In this document: in pieces, positions 38,178 to 50,876 of the stretch
Numbering within the stretch: the first letter of the stretch is position 1
Layout: each line of letters begins with the position of its first letter
NCBI RefSeq assembly: GCF_002906255.1
Contig: NZ_POTC01000007.1
Span: 37,562 to 101,561, forward strand
Length of the DNA stretch: 64,000 nt
Direction: 5' to 3'
Source: Novacetimonas maltaceti
GTDB taxonomy: Bacteria; Pseudomonadota; Alphaproteobacteria; Acetobacterales; Acetobacteraceae
The notes under the pieces: model-generated
Databases searched by the model: none
What the model was told of the DNA's origin: nothing
The model's input: only the letters and a program-made list of their open reading frames with translations
Position numbers and translations under genes: made by a program

Positions 38178-41100
38178 CTATTTGCCCTTCATCGGCTTTT
38201 TTCCGCCTTTTTTCGCCTTTGGCGCGGCCTTCGTCGCCGTGGCGCGCGATTTCGGCGCGGCGGCCGCTTTCCTGCCCGCCTTGCGGGCCGGCGCCTTCTT
38301 CGCGGGAGCAGGCGCGTCGGCCTGCGGCACCGCGACCAGCGGGCGTTGCGCCAGAAGCGGGCGAAGGAATCGGCCGGTATGGCTTTCGGGGTTGGCCGCG
38401 ACCTCCTCCGGCGTGCCCTCGGCCACGATGCGGCCACCGCCGTCACCGCCCTCCGGCCCCATGTCGATCACCCAGTCGGCGGTCTTGATGACCTCCAGGT
38501 TATGTTCGATCACCACGACCGTGTTGCCCTGCGCCACCAGCGCGTGCAGCACCTCCAGCAGCTTGCGCACGTCCTCGGTATGCAGGCCTGTCGTCGGCTC
38601 GTCGAGGATGTAGAGCGTGCGCCCCGTGGCGCGCCGCGCCAGTTCCTTCGACAGCTTCACGCGCTGCGCCTCGCCGCCTGAAAGGGTGGTCGCCTGCTGT
38701 CCCAGCGCGACATAGCCCAGCCCCACCTTCTGCAGGATCGCAAGCCGGTCACGGATGCGCGGCACGGCGGAGAAGAACGGCAGCGCCTCGTCCACCGACA
38801 TCGCCAGCACGTCGGCAATCGACTTGCCCCGGAACTTCACCTCCAGCGTCTCACGGTTGTAGCGCGCGCCCTTGCAGGTGTCGCAGGTGACGAACACGTC
38901 GGGCAGGAAGTGCATCTCGATCTTCAGCACGCCATCGCCCTGGCACGCCTCGCACCGGCCGCCCTTCACATTGAAGGAGAATCGCCCCGCCTTGTAGCCA
39001 CGCGCCTTGCTTTCGGGCAGTTCGGCGAACCAGTCGCGAATCGGGGTGAACAGGTCGGTATAGGTCGCGGGGTTGGAGCGCGGGGTGCGCCCGATGGGGG
39101 ACTGGTCGATGTCGATGATCTTGTCGAGCAGTTCGATCCCGTCGATCTCCCGATACGGGGCCGGGTTCTGTCCCGATCCCATCAGGCGGCGCGACAGGGC
39201 CTTGTACAGCGTGTCGATCACCAGCGTGGACTTGCCGCCGCCCGACACCCCCGTGACGCAGGTGAACGTGCCCAGCGGGAAGCGCGCGGTCACATCCTTG
39301 AGGTTGTTGCCGCTCGCCCCGCGCAGCACCAGTTCGCGCGCCGGGTCGACGGGACGGCGGTGGGCCGGGACCTCGATGCGCTTGCGCCCCGACAGGTAGG
39401 CGCCCGTCAGGCTGTCGGGATTTTCCGCAACCTGCTGCGGCGTGCCGTATGCCACGACATGCCCGCCATTGACGCCCGCACCCGGCCCCATGTCGATCAG
39501 CCAGTCGGCTGCGCGGATCGCGTCCTCGTCATGTTCGACGACGATCAGCGTATTGCCCAACCGCTTGAGCCGCTCCAGCGTGCCGAGCAGGCGTTCGTTG
39601 TCGCGCTGGTGCAGCCCGATGGAGGGTTCGTCGAGCACATAGAGCACCCCCGTCAGGCCCGACCCGATCTGGCTGGCAAGGCGGATGCGCTGGCTCTCCC
39701 CCCCCGACAGGGTGGCCGACCCGCGCGACAGCGTCAGGTAATCCAGCCCCACGTCATCGAGGAAGCGCAGCCGGTCGAGGATTTCACGCAGGATCCGCCG
39801 CGCGATCTCCGCGCGCTGCGGGGTCAGCGTTGCCTCCACGGTCGCGAACCATTCCAGAGCGCGACGGATGGGCATGTCCGACGCCTGCGCGATATTCAGG
39901 CCCGCCACCTTCACCGACAGCGCTTCGGGCCGCAGGCGCGCACCATGGCAGACATGGCACGGCTTTTCGGACTGGTAGCGTGACAGTTCCTCGCGCACCC
40001 AGACGCTGTCGGTTTCCGCCATGCGGCGGCGCAGGTTGGTGATGACGCCTTCGAACGGCTTGGTCAGGGTGTAGCTGCGGCGGTCGTCGCTGTAGGTGAA
40101 GGCGATGGGATCGCGCCCGCCATCAAGGATGACGTCACGCACGCCTTCGGGCAGGTCGCGCCATGGCGTGTCCATGCTGACGCCGTAATGCGCGGCCACC
40201 CCGGCCAGCGTCTGCTGGTAATACGGGCTCTGGCTGTTGCGCCATGGCGCGATGGCTCCGCCCGCAAGCGACAGCCCCTCGTCCGGCACCACGAGGTGCG
40301 GGTCGAAGAACGTCTCCTGCCCGATGCCGTCACAGGCCGGGCAGGCCCCCTGCGGCGCGTTGAAGGAGAACAGGCGCGGCTCGATCTCCTCCAGCGTGAA
40401 GCCGCTGACGGGACAGGCGAAGCGCGAGGAGAAGACCGTGCGTTCGGCAGGCATGTCGTCGCCCGCCTCCTTCCCGCGCGGCACTTCCTCGGCATAGACA
40501 AGACCGTCGGACAGCGACAGCGCGGTCTCGAAACTGTCGGCAAGGCGGGCTTCCAGCCCCTCACGCACGACGATGCGGTCCACCACCGCCTCCACCGTAT
40601 GGCGCAGGCGGCGGTTCAGGTCTGGCACGTCGGCAATTTCATACAGCGTGCCGTCCACCTTCACGCGGGTGAAGCCCTTGCGCTGCAGGTCCGCGAGTTC
40701 CTTGCGGCATTCGCCCTTGCGGTCGCGGATGACCGGGGCCAGCAGCATCAGGCGCGTGCCGTCCGGCATGGCCATCACGCGATCAACCATCTGGCTGATG
40801 GTCTGCGCCTCGATCGGCAGGCCCGTCTCTGGCGAATAGGGAATGCCCGCGCGTGCCCACAAAAGGCGCATGTAGTCATGGATTTCGGTCACGGTGCCCA
40901 CGGTGGAACGCGGGTTCTTCGACGTGGTCTTCTGCTCGATGGAGATGGCCGGCGACAGCCCCTCGATCGAATCCACGTCCGGCTTGCCCATCAGTTCGAG
41001 GAACTGCCGCGCATAGGCCGACAGGCTCTCGACATAGCGGCGCTGCCCCTCGGCATAGATGGTGTCGAACGCCAGCGACGATTTGCCCGACCCCGACAGG

Positions 41101-41243
41101 CCCGTCATGACCGTCAGCGCATCGCGCGGGATATCGACGTCGATGTTCTTGAGGTTGTGCGCACGCGCGCCCCGCACGCGAATCGCGGGGCCGGTCACCT
41201 GCTGCACACCGGCCCCCGCCCGTGCGGGAGAAGAATCGTCCAT
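38178..41243 (-). CDS. uvrA: excinuclease ABC subunit A
   Basis: The damage-sensing ATPase of nucleotide excision repair. It has two ABC modules with Walker [15 protein letters not shown] (about 46-59) and [14 protein letters not shown], and two zinc-binding sites in [12 protein letters not shown]...CPACDG and [11 protein letters not shown]...[10 protein letters not shown]. There are two signature motifs ([27 protein letters not shown]). At 1021 aa it is longer than the usual 940. The extra is mainly a C-terminal lysine/alanine/proline-rich tail of about 55 residues ([20 protein letters not shown] and so on), which could bind DNA. CAGGAGGA precedes the ATG. Divergent from ssb. Confidence 0.96.
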   Translation of the reverse strand: MDDSSPARAGAGVQQVTGPAIRVRGARAHNLKNIDVDIPRDALTVMTGLSGSGKSSLAFDTIYAEGQRRYVESLSAYARQFLELMGKPDVDSIEGLSPAISIEQKTTSKNPRSTVGTVTEIHDYMRLLWARAGIPYSPETGLPIEAQTISQMVDRVMAMPDGTRLMLLAPVIRDRKGECRKELADLQRKGFTRVKVDGTLYEIADVPDLNRRLRHTVEAVVDRIVVREGLEARLADSFETALSLSDGLVYAEEVPRGKEAGDDMPAERTVFSSRFACPVSGFTLEEIEPRLFSFNAPQGACPACDGIGQETFFDPHLVVPDEGLSLAGGAIAPWRNSQSPYYQQTLAGVAAHYGVSMDTPWRDLPEGVRDVILDGGRDPIAFTYSDDRRSYTLTKPFEGVITNLRRRMAETDSVWVREELSRYQSEKPCHVCHGARLRPEALSVKVAGLNIAQASDMPIRRALEWFATVEATLTPQRAEIARRILREILDRLRFLDDVGLDYLTLSRGSATLSGGESQRIRLASQIGSGLTGVLYVLDEPSIGLHQRDNERLLGTLERLKRLGNTLIVVEHDEDAIRAADWLIDMGPGAGVNGGHVVAYGTPQQVAENPDSLTGAYLSGRKRIEVPAHRRPVDPARELVLRGASGNNLKDVTARFPLGTFTCVTGVSGGGKSTLVIDTLYKALSRRLMGSGQNPAPYREIDGIELLDKIIDIDQSPIGRTPRSNPATYTDLFTPIRDWFAELPESKARGYKAGRFSFNVKGGRCEACQGDGVLKIEMHFLPDVFVTCDTCKGARYNRETLEVKFRGKSIADVLAMSVDEALPFFSAVPRIRDRLAILQKVGLGYVALGQQATTLSGGEAQRVKLSKELARRATGRTLYILDEPTTGLHTEDVRKLLEVLHALVAQGNTVVVIEHNLEVIKTADWVIDMGPEGGDGGGRIVAEGTPEEVAANPESHTGRFLRPLLAQRPLVAVPQADAPAPAKKAPARKAGRKAAAAPKSRATATKAAPKAKKGGKKPMKGK

Positions 41244-41565
41244 GTTATCCTCCTGCCCCACTGACGCCGCGTGGGGACCGAATGTGATGTTGCCATGTTG
41301 TTCTGTCCCCATCCCGGCCGGAGGGCAAGGGGCCATGGCAAGGCGACCTGTTTTTTCCCGGCTGCTTTTCCGATGGGAATCCGCACCAAAAAACCCGGGG
41401 CAGGGCTTTGCCGTGCGCCCCCTTTATGGTCTAGGATATGCGGCCTCACGACCGGCCGGTCCGCACCATGGCGGACATGGCGGTTCCCGACGGACCGGCC
41501 CCTGCCCCCTGACACCGGGACGCAGGCAGGCCGCCCGCGAACCCGAACAGCAAGCAGGACATCAA
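41244..41565. other. divergent intergenic region between uvrA and ssb
   Basis: A 322-base region with promoters for both repair genes, including the possible SOS box at 41289-41303. The run of open frame upstream of ssb has no ribosome site and no family-like sequence, so no further gene is proposed. Confidence 0.55.
41289..41303. promoter_or_regulatory. possible LexA (SOS) box between uvrA and ssb
   Basis: GTTG, seven bases, GTTC: one mismatch from the alphaproteobacterial LexA consensus GTTC-N7-GTTC. It is 46 bp upstream of the uvrA start and in the shared divergent region with ssb, both of which are SOS genes in E. coli. Judged by eye only. Confidence 0.4.
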
Positions 41566-42102
41566 ATGGCGGGTAGCGTCAACAAGGTCATCCTTATTGG
41601 TAATCTGGGCAAGGACCCCGAGATCCGCAACAGCCAGAGCGGTGCAAAGATCGTCTCCCTGACGGTCGCGACCAGCGAATCATGGAACGACCGCGCCTCT
41701 GGCGAACGGCGCGAGCGCACGGAATGGCACCGCGTGGTCATCTTCAACGAACGGATCGGCGACGTGGCCGAACGCTTCCTGCGCAAGGGGCGCAAGGTCT
41801 ATCTCGAAGGGACGTTGCAGACCCGCAAGTGGACGGACCAGTCAGGGATGGAGCGCTATACCACCGAGGTGGTGATCGACCGTTTCCGCGGTGAACTCGT
41901 CCTGCTCGACAGCAACCGTGGCGGCGAAGGTGGCGAGGGCGGTGGTTACGGCGGCGGCAATGGTGGTGGCTATGGCGGCGGTGGCGGCGGTTCCTCCCGC
42001 CCGGCACAGCAGCCGCGTTCCGCCCCGCCCGCAGGCGGCGGTGGCGGCGGATGGGATGCGCCGTCGGGTGGCAGCGACCTTGACGATGAAATCCCGTTCT
42101 GA
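41566..42102 (+). CDS. ssb: single-stranded DNA-binding protein
   Basis: Coats single-stranded DNA in replication and repair. The product is 178 aa with an OB fold in residues 1-110 ([50 protein letters not shown]). A glycine-rich linker ([19 protein letters not shown] and similar) and the conserved partner-binding tail DLDDEIPF follow. The ATG follows AGCAGGAC by five bases. Divergent from uvrA and followed by a terminator. Confidence 0.97.
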   Translation: MAGSVNKVILIGNLGKDPEIRNSQSGAKIVSLTVATSESWNDRASGERRERTEWHRVVIFNERIGDVAERFLRKGRKVYLEGTLQTRKWTDQSGMERYTTEVVIDRFRGELVLLDSNRGGEGGEGGGYGGGNGGGYGGGGGGSSRPAQQPRSAPPAGGGGGGWDAPSGGSDLDDEIPF

Positions 42103-42142
42103 GCACGGCGCCGACGCCGCCTGAAGGCATGTAACCGGCGAA

Positions 42143-42165
42143 GGGCGCAGGAAATGCGTCCTTTT
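42143..42165 (+). terminator. terminator after ssb
   Basis: A seven-pair stem GGGCGCA / TGCGTCC with one G-T wobble and loop GGAAA, followed by TTTT. It starts 41 bp after the ssb stop. Confidence 0.7.
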
Positions 42166-42242
42166 CCACGGGCGGCGTCCGTGGGCGGGGTCCAATGGCA
42201 GGCATCGCCCCGGCATGATGCCGCCATGGTGCCAGGTGATGG

Positions 42243-42821
42243 ATGGACGACATGGATACACACGGCCCCCGCACGCAACGTCCCCTGACCGACAGGGAAA
42301 TCGGCAGATTCCTCAGCCTTGTCCTGCGCCATGACCCCGGCCGGATCGACATCAGGCTCGACCCGCAGGGATGGGTGGACACCACCACCCTGATCCGTCA
42401 GGCCCGCAGGCATGGCAGGACGTTCGACCTGCCGACCCTCCGCCGCGTGGTGCGTGACAATGACAAGCAGCGTTTCACCCTGTCGCCCGATGGCGCGCGC
42501 ATCCGCGCGGCACAGGGCCATTCCGTCGCCGTGGACCTCGCACTTGCCCCTGCCATCCCGCCCGCGACCCTGTGGCATGGCACCGCGCGCGCCAGCCTGG
42601 ATTCGATCTTTCGCGACGGACTGGTGCCCGGGCGCCGTCGGCACGTCCACCTCTCCACCGACGAGGCCACGGCCATGAAGGTCGGGACGCGCCATGGCCG
42701 GGCCGTGGTCCTGCGGGTCGCGGCGGAGCGGATGCAGGACGATGGTCTGATATTCTGGCGGGCGGATAACGGCGTATGGCTGAGCGGGCACGTGCCGCCA
42801 CGCTATCTCTCCTTCGCCTGA
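42243..42821 (+). CDS. kptA: RNA 2'-phosphotransferase (Tpt1/KptA family)
   Basis: Removes an internal 2'-phosphate from RNA using NAD, yielding ADP-ribose 1'',2''-cyclic phosphate. In eukaryotes this finishes tRNA splicing; in bacteria the substrate is unknown. The product is 192 aa. Family motifs are RFLSLVLRHDPGRIDI (about 22-37), DKQRFTLSPDGARIRAAQGHSV, LWHGTARASLDSIFRDGL and RHVHLSTDEATAMKVGTRHG. They carry the conserved Arg, His and Arg of the active site. It stands alone between ssb and gyrA. Confidence 0.92.
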   Translation: MDDMDTHGPRTQRPLTDREIGRFLSLVLRHDPGRIDIRLDPQGWVDTTTLIRQARRHGRTFDLPTLRRVVRDNDKQRFTLSPDGARIRAAQGHSVAVDLALAPAIPPATLWHGTARASLDSIFRDGLVPGRRRHVHLSTDEATAMKVGTRHGRAVVLRVAAERMQDDGLIFWRADNGVWLSGHVPPRYLSFA

Positions 42822-43078
42822 CATGGCCGTCCCACGGGTCTGGCGCTGCGTCCTTTCCGTGACGGAAACAGGCGCATCCGCACCACGCCACAGGGCCGGA
42901 CTTGCACGCCCGCGCACCCGCCCGTACGTTCCCATGCGCGACACGCTTCGCGCGTGGGCGCAATTCTGCTATTGAGAGGGCAACAAACCCGCACGCCATG
43001 CGCGATGCGAGTCCTGATGCCCGCCCCCGCCCGCTTCCCCCCCGAACGCGTGCGAAAACCAGCCATGACGGAACTGCC

Positions 43079-45899
<2,821 letters not shown>

Positions 45900-45907
<8 letters not shown>

Positions 45908-46412
45908 CACGCCCGTGCGCGCCGGCTTCTATCCCGGCACCTTCGACCCGGTGACGAACGGGCACCTCGACATCATCACGCGGGCTTCACGTCTTGTGGG
46001 CCGACTGGTGATCGGGGTGGCGAAGGACACGACCAAGCAGCCCCTGCTGTCGCTGGAGGAGCGGATCGCGTGCCTGCGCACCGATATCGCGGCCCTCGAC
46101 ATCCCGCCTTCCACCGCGGTCGAGGTGGTGGGGTTCGAAGGGCTGCTGGTCAACGCGGCGCACGCGCATGGGGCACATGCAATATTTCGTGGCCTGCGGG
46201 CGGTTGCGGATTTCGATTACGAGAACCAGATGTCAGCAATGAACACGCACCTGGCCCCGGATATCGAGACCGTTTTCCTGATGGCGCGACAGGGGAACCA
46301 GTATATTTCCTCCCGCCTGGTCAAGGAGATCGCGCGTCTCGATGGTGACATCACGGACTTCGTCTCCCCTTCCACCCGCCAGTGCGTCCTGGCGCGCCTG
46401 AAGGGCCGCTGA
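45900..46412 (+). CDS. coaD: phosphopantetheine adenylyltransferase
   Basis: Makes dephospho-CoA from 4'-phosphopantetheine and ATP. The product is 170 aa, with the nucleotidyltransferase motif [22 protein letters not shown] (residues 9-30) and the second motif [22 protein letters not shown]. Its ATG lies inside the 3' end of gyrA (eight-base overlap), so it is translationally coupled to gyrA, an arrangement seen in several acetic acid bacteria and relatives. It complements coaA at 5.5 kb. Confidence 0.95.
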
Positions 46413-46510
46413 ACGCGCGCCCCTTCCCCCCCCCCTGCGCATCCCTTCTAGCCCGCCACGGGATGCGCGCCAGTTCCTTTCACCCAACAGACAACAGGAA
46501 ACGGACAGCC

Positions 46511-46999
46511 ATGTCAGATACGAACAAGGCCGACCTCATCAACATGGACCTCAAGACCGGGCGCGTGGTCATCCGCCTGCGTCCCGACCTTGCGCCGCTC
46601 GCGGCGGAGCGCATCCGCACGCTGGCGGCCGAAGGGTTCTATGACAACACGCCGTTCCATCGCGTCATCCATGGTTTCATGGCGCAGGGTGGCGACCCGA
46701 CCGGCACCGGCACGTCGGGCAGCAAGCTGCCGGACCTGAAGGCGGAATTCACCAACAAGGCGAAGTTCGAGCGCGGCACCGTCGGCATGGCCCGTACCAT
46801 GAACCCCGACAGCGCCAACAGCCAGTTCTTCATCATGTTCGAACCCTCCCCCCATCTCGACGGCCAGTACACGATCGTCGGACAGGTGATCGAGGGCATG
46901 GACCATATCGACAAGGTCAAGCGTGGTGCGGGCCAGAGCGGCATGGTCCAGGACCCGGACCGCATCATCAAGATGCGCCCTGCCGACGCCGAGGCGTAA
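46511..46999 (+). CDS. cyclophilin-type peptidyl-prolyl isomerase
   Basis: Catalyses cis-trans isomerisation of peptidyl-prolines. This cytoplasmic form has no signal peptide and 162 aa. Motifs are FYDNTPFHRVIHGFMAQGGDPTGTG (about 46-70), ERGTVGMARTMNPDSANSQFFI and LDGQYTIVGQVIEGMD. The catalytic arginine is in FHRVI. It follows coaD by about 100 bp in the same direction, with GGAAACGGAC before the ATG, and is closed by a terminator. Confidence 0.94.
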   Translation: MSDTNKADLINMDLKTGRVVIRLRPDLAPLAAERIRTLAAEGFYDNTPFHRVIHGFMAQGGDPTGTGTSGSKLPDLKAEFTNKAKFERGTVGMARTMNPDSANSQFFIMFEPSPHLDGQYTIVGQVIEGMDHIDKVKRGAGQSGMVQDPDRIIKMRPADAEA

Positions 47000-47307
47000 G
47001 GCACAATGGGCGGGGGCCGTGCTGGCGCGGCCCCTTTCCCTGCCCCCTATCATCATGTCGCTGCATGAAGACGGGCGGCCGGGGGCAACATCGGGACGTA
47101 GTTCCGGGCCACCGCCATGAAATCATGGCGTAATCGCCAACAACTTCCCTTTATATCAGCAATCTAGTCTGCTGATATATTTTCATCTTCTCCTTGACAG
47201 TCCGCATCAGGCCGCCTACACCCCCGCTTGAGCAGTTGCGGGACGTCAAGGCACGTCGGGCCATCCATGGCCTGATCCCTGTTACAGCAGGCCAGATCTC
47301 CCTTCGT
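47000..47307. other. intergenic region before tRNA-Lys
   Basis: A 308-base stretch with the cyclophilin terminator at its start and the tRNA promoter near its end. An AT-rich patch occurs at about 47150-47190. No gene was recognised. Confidence 0.5.
47013..47037 (+). terminator. terminator after the cyclophilin gene
   Basis: A stem GGGGCCG / CGGCCCC with further inner pairs, followed by a short TTT and C-run. The weak T-run makes rho independence uncertain. Confidence 0.5.
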
Positions 47308-47383
47308 GAGCCGGTAGCTCAGTCGGTAGAGCATTCGACTTTTAATCGAATGGTCGTGGGTTCGAATCCCACCCGGCTCACCA
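47308..47383 (+). tRNA. tRNA-Lys (anticodon TTT)
   Basis: A complete 76 nt cloverleaf with the acceptor GAGCCGG/CCGGCTC and D arm TAGCTCAGTCGGTAGAGC. The anticodon stem TTCGA/TCGAA carries loop CTTTTAA (anticodon TTT). The T arm is TGGGTTCGAATCCCA and the CCA end is encoded. It reads AAA and AAG lysine codons. Confidence 0.98.
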
Positions 47384-47414
47384 CACATTTTCATGAAAAT
47401 TCAGAAGTTTCGCC

Positions 47415-47443
47415 CCTTCAGGGTCAAAAGACATACCTGAAGG
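47415..47443. terminator. hairpin between tRNA-Lys and the cupin-like gene
   Basis: Perfect arms CCTTCAGG and CCTGAAGG with a 13-base loop, between the convergent tRNA and the exported-protein gene. No T-run follows on either strand, so termination is only a suggestion. Confidence 0.35.
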
Positions 47444-47465
47444 CTTCCAGCCGTTTCCAGCATCC

Positions 47466-48026
47466 TCAGCGGAAATGGCAGGGCTGGTCCAGCGTGGGGG
47501 CGATATCCATCTGCACGACCATCAGGTCCACCGCGCCATCACCGACATTCCCGCCAAGATGCCCCTTGCGCCCCCGCATCGGGCCAGACGGCAGCGGGCG
47601 GGTATTCTGGTCCTCGCCTAGCAGCACATCGCCCGGCCCCATCTCGACGCGGGTGCCGTCCATCGCCTGCACGAACCAGCGCCCGTGCAGGGGAACGATC
47701 CACTGCACCTTCGGGTCTTCGTGCCAGTCCCCGTTCCAGTGCGGCGGCTGCACCGTCATCAGCACGGTCGCACGCCCGTCGGGCTGCCGGTCCTGCCATT
47801 GCGGCCCGGCGGGGGGCGACATGCTTTTCAGCACGAACTGCGTCAGCGGACAGGTCGCGATATGGCTGACACCCTGCCTGTCGGTCCACATATGGTGATA
47901 GGTCAGGCGCGGCGGCGCGTCCTGCGCGGATGCGGCGTGCATCACGGTCGAGGGCAGCAGTACTGCCGCAATGGCAATGGCCTGCCACCCTGCCCGCCAG
48001 CAGGTGGGGACGCGTCGCAGGGTCAT
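47466..48026 (-). CDS. exported cupin-like protein, unknown function
   Basis: This 186 aa protein has a signal peptide (AIAIAAVLLPSTVMHAASA) and a small beta-barrel-like domain. Cupin features are WHEDPKVQWIVPLHGRWFVQAMDGTRVEMGPGDVLLGEDQ, with paired histidines and the PGD turn. Metal binding is possible. Function unknown. The start is the ATG at 48026 with GAGGAG upstream; ATG at 48104 would add 26 residues that do not look like a signal. Convergent with tRNA-Lys. Confidence 0.7.
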   Translation of the reverse strand: MTLRRVPTCWRAGWQAIAIAAVLLPSTVMHAASAQDAPPRLTYHHMWTDRQGVSHIATCPLTQFVLKSMSPPAGPQWQDRQPDGRATVLMTVQPPHWNGDWHEDPKVQWIVPLHGRWFVQAMDGTRVEMGPGDVLLGEDQNTRPLPSGPMRGRKGHLGGNVGDGAVDLMVVQMDIAPTLDQPCHFR

Positions 48027-48341
48027 GTCATGGCACTCCTCATGGTATGAAACATCACGCAACCACGTCCCTGATGAACGCAGGAATCCGCGCAACCGGT
48101 GCACAGGTATGATGCGTTAATAATTAAAATACCAAAACGAGACTTATATTATAATTTTATGTCTTGTTTTTATGTATATTATGTCATATATAACCTGATA
48201 CACACTATGTCGCTGCGTCCTGGCGACATCCATCCGGCCGAAATGCCGTGTCCGATCCCGGCCTTCGCCTGCGGACGCGCCACAAATGTATCATCGGGAG
48301 TGCACGCCACCCCGCGGCCACATGACATTCTGTGAGAACTG
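48027..48341. other. intergenic region with AT-rich promoter patch
   Basis: A 315-base stretch between the cupin-like gene and edd. Bases 48115-48200 are about 80% A+T and contain the proposed edd promoter at 48164-48192. The rest, up to edd, is ordinary leader sequence without a recognised riboswitch. Confidence 0.6.
48164..48192 (+). promoter_or_regulatory. possible sigma-70 promoter of edd
   Basis: TTGTTT, a 17-base spacer, then TATATA, inside an AT-rich stretch (48115-48200) that could also act as an UP element. It would give a leader of about 140 bases before the edd ATG. Confidence 0.5.
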
Positions 48342-50183
48342 ATGAGCCTTAATCCTGTCCTGTCTGCCGTAACGGATCGCGTGATCGCACGTTCTGCACG
48401 CTCGCGCGGTCATTATCTTGACCTGATCGCCCGTGAAAAGGACGCCGGCATCTCGCGCCCGCACCTGGCCTGCGGCAACCTTGCCCATGCCTTTGCCGCC
48501 GCCGGAGAGGACAAGCAGAGCATCCGCGCGCAGCGCGCGATGAATATCGGTATCATCACATCCTATAACGACATGCTGTCCGCGCACCAGCCCTATGGCC
48601 GGTATCCGGACCAGATCAAGGTCTTCGCGCGAGAGGTCGGGGCCACGGCGCAGGTGGCCGGCGCGACACCCGCGATGTGCGACGGCGTGACGCAGGGCCA
48701 GCCGGGGATGGAACTGTCGCTGTTCAGCCGCGACGTCATCGCGATGTCCACGGCCATCGGGCTGAGCCACGGGATGTACGAAGGTGTCGCGATGCTGGGC
48801 ATCTGTGACAAGATCGTGCCCGGCCTGCTGATGGGGGCATTGCGCTTCGGTCACCTGCCCGCCATCCTGATCCCGTCCGGGCCGATGCCCTCGGGCATTT
48901 CCAACAGCGAGAAGCAGCGCGTGCGCCAGCTTTACGCCGAAGGGAAAGTGGACCGTGAACGCCTGATGGATTCAGAGGCCGCGTCCTACCACGCACCGGG
49001 CACCTGCACCTTCTACGGCACGGCCAACACCAACCAGATGCTGATGGAGGTCATGGGCCTGCACCTGCCCGGCTCTTCCTTCGTGCCGCCCAACACGAAA
49101 CTGCGCCAGGAACTGACACGCGCGGCCATCCACCGGCTGGCGCAGATCGGGCCGAACGGCAACGACTACCGCCCGCTTGGCCACTGTGTCGATGAACGCG
49201 CCATCGTCAACGCCGCCGTTGGCCTGCTGGCGACGGGCGGCTCCACCAACCTTGCCATCCACATCCCGGCAATGGCGCGCGCGGCGGGCATCATCATCGA
49301 CTGGGAGGACCTTGACCGCCTGTCGGCCGTGGTGCCGCAACTCACCCGTGTCTATCCCAACGGTTCCACCGACGTGAACGGCTTCCACCAGGTGGGCGGC
49401 ATGCCCAGCCTGATCGGGTCGCTGCTCGATGCGGGGCTGCTGCATCCCGACATCCTGACCGTGACCGAAGGCGGCTTCACCCGGTACCGCACCACCCCGC
49501 ACATGCGCGACGACCACCTGGTGTGGGAGGAGGCCGGTCCGTCGCGTGACGACACGGTCCTGCGCGCGCCCTCCGACCCGTTCCGCAGGGACGGCGGCAT
49601 GCGCCTGATGCAGGGCAACCTCGGGCGCGGCATCTACAAGACCAGCGCGGTCGCCCCCGAACGCTGGACGATCGAGGCCCCGGCCCGCATCTTCGCGGAC
49701 CAGCAGGACGTGATCGACGCGTTCAAGGCGGGGGAACTGGATCGCGACGTGATCGTGGTCGTGCGCTTCCAGGGACCGGCGGCGAACGGGATGCCCGAAC
49801 TGCACCGCCTGACGCCGACGCTCAGCGTCCTGCAGGACCGTGGGCACAAGGTCGCGCTTGTCACCGATGGTCGCATGTCGGGCGCCAGCGGCAAGGTGCC
49901 CGCCGCCATCCATATCGGCCCCGAAGCGCATGCGGGCGGCCCGCTGTCACGCCTGCGTGACGGGGACATCGTGCGGGTCTGCGCGCAGTCGGGCCGTATC
50001 GAGGCGCTGGTCGACGCGGCGGAATGGGAACGGCGCCAGCCCGCGACCGGGCCGAAACCCGCCTTTGGCACGGGGCGCGAACTATTCGCGCTGATGCGCG
50101 GCGGGGTGGACAGTCCCGAACGCGGGGCCTCGGCCATCCTTGCCGGGATGGACCATATGGCCGAAGCCGAGGGGCTGTCGTAA
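48342..50183 (+). CDS. edd: phosphogluconate dehydratase
   Basis: The first unique enzyme of the Entner-Doudoroff pathway, turning 6-phosphogluconate into 2-keto-3-deoxy-6-phosphogluconate. The product is 613 aa. Cluster cysteines and substrate motifs are [35 protein letters not shown] and [28 protein letters not shown]. The C-terminal domain has [30 protein letters not shown] precedes the ATG. Followed 54 bp later by eda in the same direction; these bacteria use this route for sugar acids. Confidence 0.97.
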   Translation: MSLNPVLSAVTDRVIARSARSRGHYLDLIAREKDAGISRPHLACGNLAHAFAAAGEDKQSIRAQRAMNIGIITSYNDMLSAHQPYGRYPDQIKVFAREVGATAQVAGATPAMCDGVTQGQPGMELSLFSRDVIAMSTAIGLSHGMYEGVAMLGICDKIVPGLLMGALRFGHLPAILIPSGPMPSGISNSEKQRVRQLYAEGKVDRERLMDSEAASYHAPGTCTFYGTANTNQMLMEVMGLHLPGSSFVPPNTKLRQELTRAAIHRLAQIGPNGNDYRPLGHCVDERAIVNAAVGLLATGGSTNLAIHIPAMARAAGIIIDWEDLDRLSAVVPQLTRVYPNGSTDVNGFHQVGGMPSLIGSLLDAGLLHPDILTVTEGGFTRYRTTPHMRDDHLVWEEAGPSRDDTVLRAPSDPFRRDGGMRLMQGNLGRGIYKTSAVAPERWTIEAPARIFADQQDVIDAFKAGELDRDVIVVVRFQGPAANGMPELHRLTPTLSVLQDRGHKVALVTDGRMSGASGKVPAAIHIGPEAHAGGPLSRLRDGDIVRVCAQSGRIEALVDAAEWERRQPATGPKPAFGTGRELFALMRGGVDSPERGASAILAGMDHMAEAEGLS

Positions 50184-50237
50184 AAGTCGGCACGCCCTTC
50201 CCTGTTCCCACGGACCCGAACCAAGGAAAATCCCATC

Positions 50238-50852
50238 GTGGCTACCATCGAAGACATCATGACGCTGTCGCCGGTCATCCCGGTGCTTGTCATCCATGAC
50301 CCCGCCCATGCCCGTCCCGTGGCCGAAGCCCTTGTCGCGGGCGGCCTGCGCACGCTGGAGGTCACGCTGCGCACCGAGAGCGCCCTCGACGTCATTGCGG
50401 AAATGGCGAAGGTCGAAGGCGCGGTCGTCGGCGCGGGCACGGTGCTGAACCGGGCCGACCTTGACGCCAGCGTGCGGGCGGGCGCGCGCTTCATCGTCAG
50501 CCCCGGCCTGACCACGCCCCTGGCCCATGCGGCGCGGGATGCGGATGTGCCGCTGCTGCCGGGCATCGCCAATGCGGGCGACATCATGCGCGGGCTGGAC
50601 CTCGGCCTGACGCGCTTCAAGTTCTTCCCGGCCGAGGCCTCGGGCGGGATCGCGGCGCTCAAGGCGCTGTCGGCCCCGTTCGGGCAGGTGCGCTTCTGCC
50701 CCACCGGCGGCATCCGCCAGGATACGGCGGCGAACTGGCTGGCGCTGCCGTCCGTGCTGTGCGTGGGCGGATCGTGGCTGGTGCCGTCGGGCACGCCGGA
50801 CCTGGCCGACATCACGGCACGCGCCCGCGCGGCGGCGGCACTGGCGGCCTGA
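50238..50852 (+). CDS. eda: KDPG/KHG aldolase
   Basis: Cleaves KDPG to pyruvate and glyceraldehyde 3-phosphate. The product is 204 aa from a GTG start with AAGGA ten bases upstream. The Schiff-base lysine is in RFKFFPAEASGG (about residue 133), the catalytic Glu in LRTLEVTLRTESAL (about 43), and CPTGGI near 155. In operon with edd. Confidence 0.96.
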   Translation: MATIEDIMTLSPVIPVLVIHDPAHARPVAEALVAGGLRTLEVTLRTESALDVIAEMAKVEGAVVGAGTVLNRADLDASVRAGARFIVSPGLTTPLAHAARDADVPLLPGIANAGDIMRGLDLGLTRFKFFPAEASGGIAALKALSAPFGQVRFCPTGGIRQDTAANWLALPSVLCVGGSWLVPSGTPDLADITARARAAAALAA

Positions 50853-50876
50853 TCCCGCACCTGCCGGCCGCCACTG

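Noticed and set aside
47164..47394. A minus-strand frame reading GEPGGIRTHDHSIKSRM across the tRNA
   Set aside because: This is the well-known spurious peptide produced by translating the antisense of a tRNA gene.
47388..47399. Perfect palindrome TTTTCATGAAAA after tRNA-Lys as a terminator
   Set aside because: It has no loop and no T-run beyond the palindrome, so it is not a convincing terminator.
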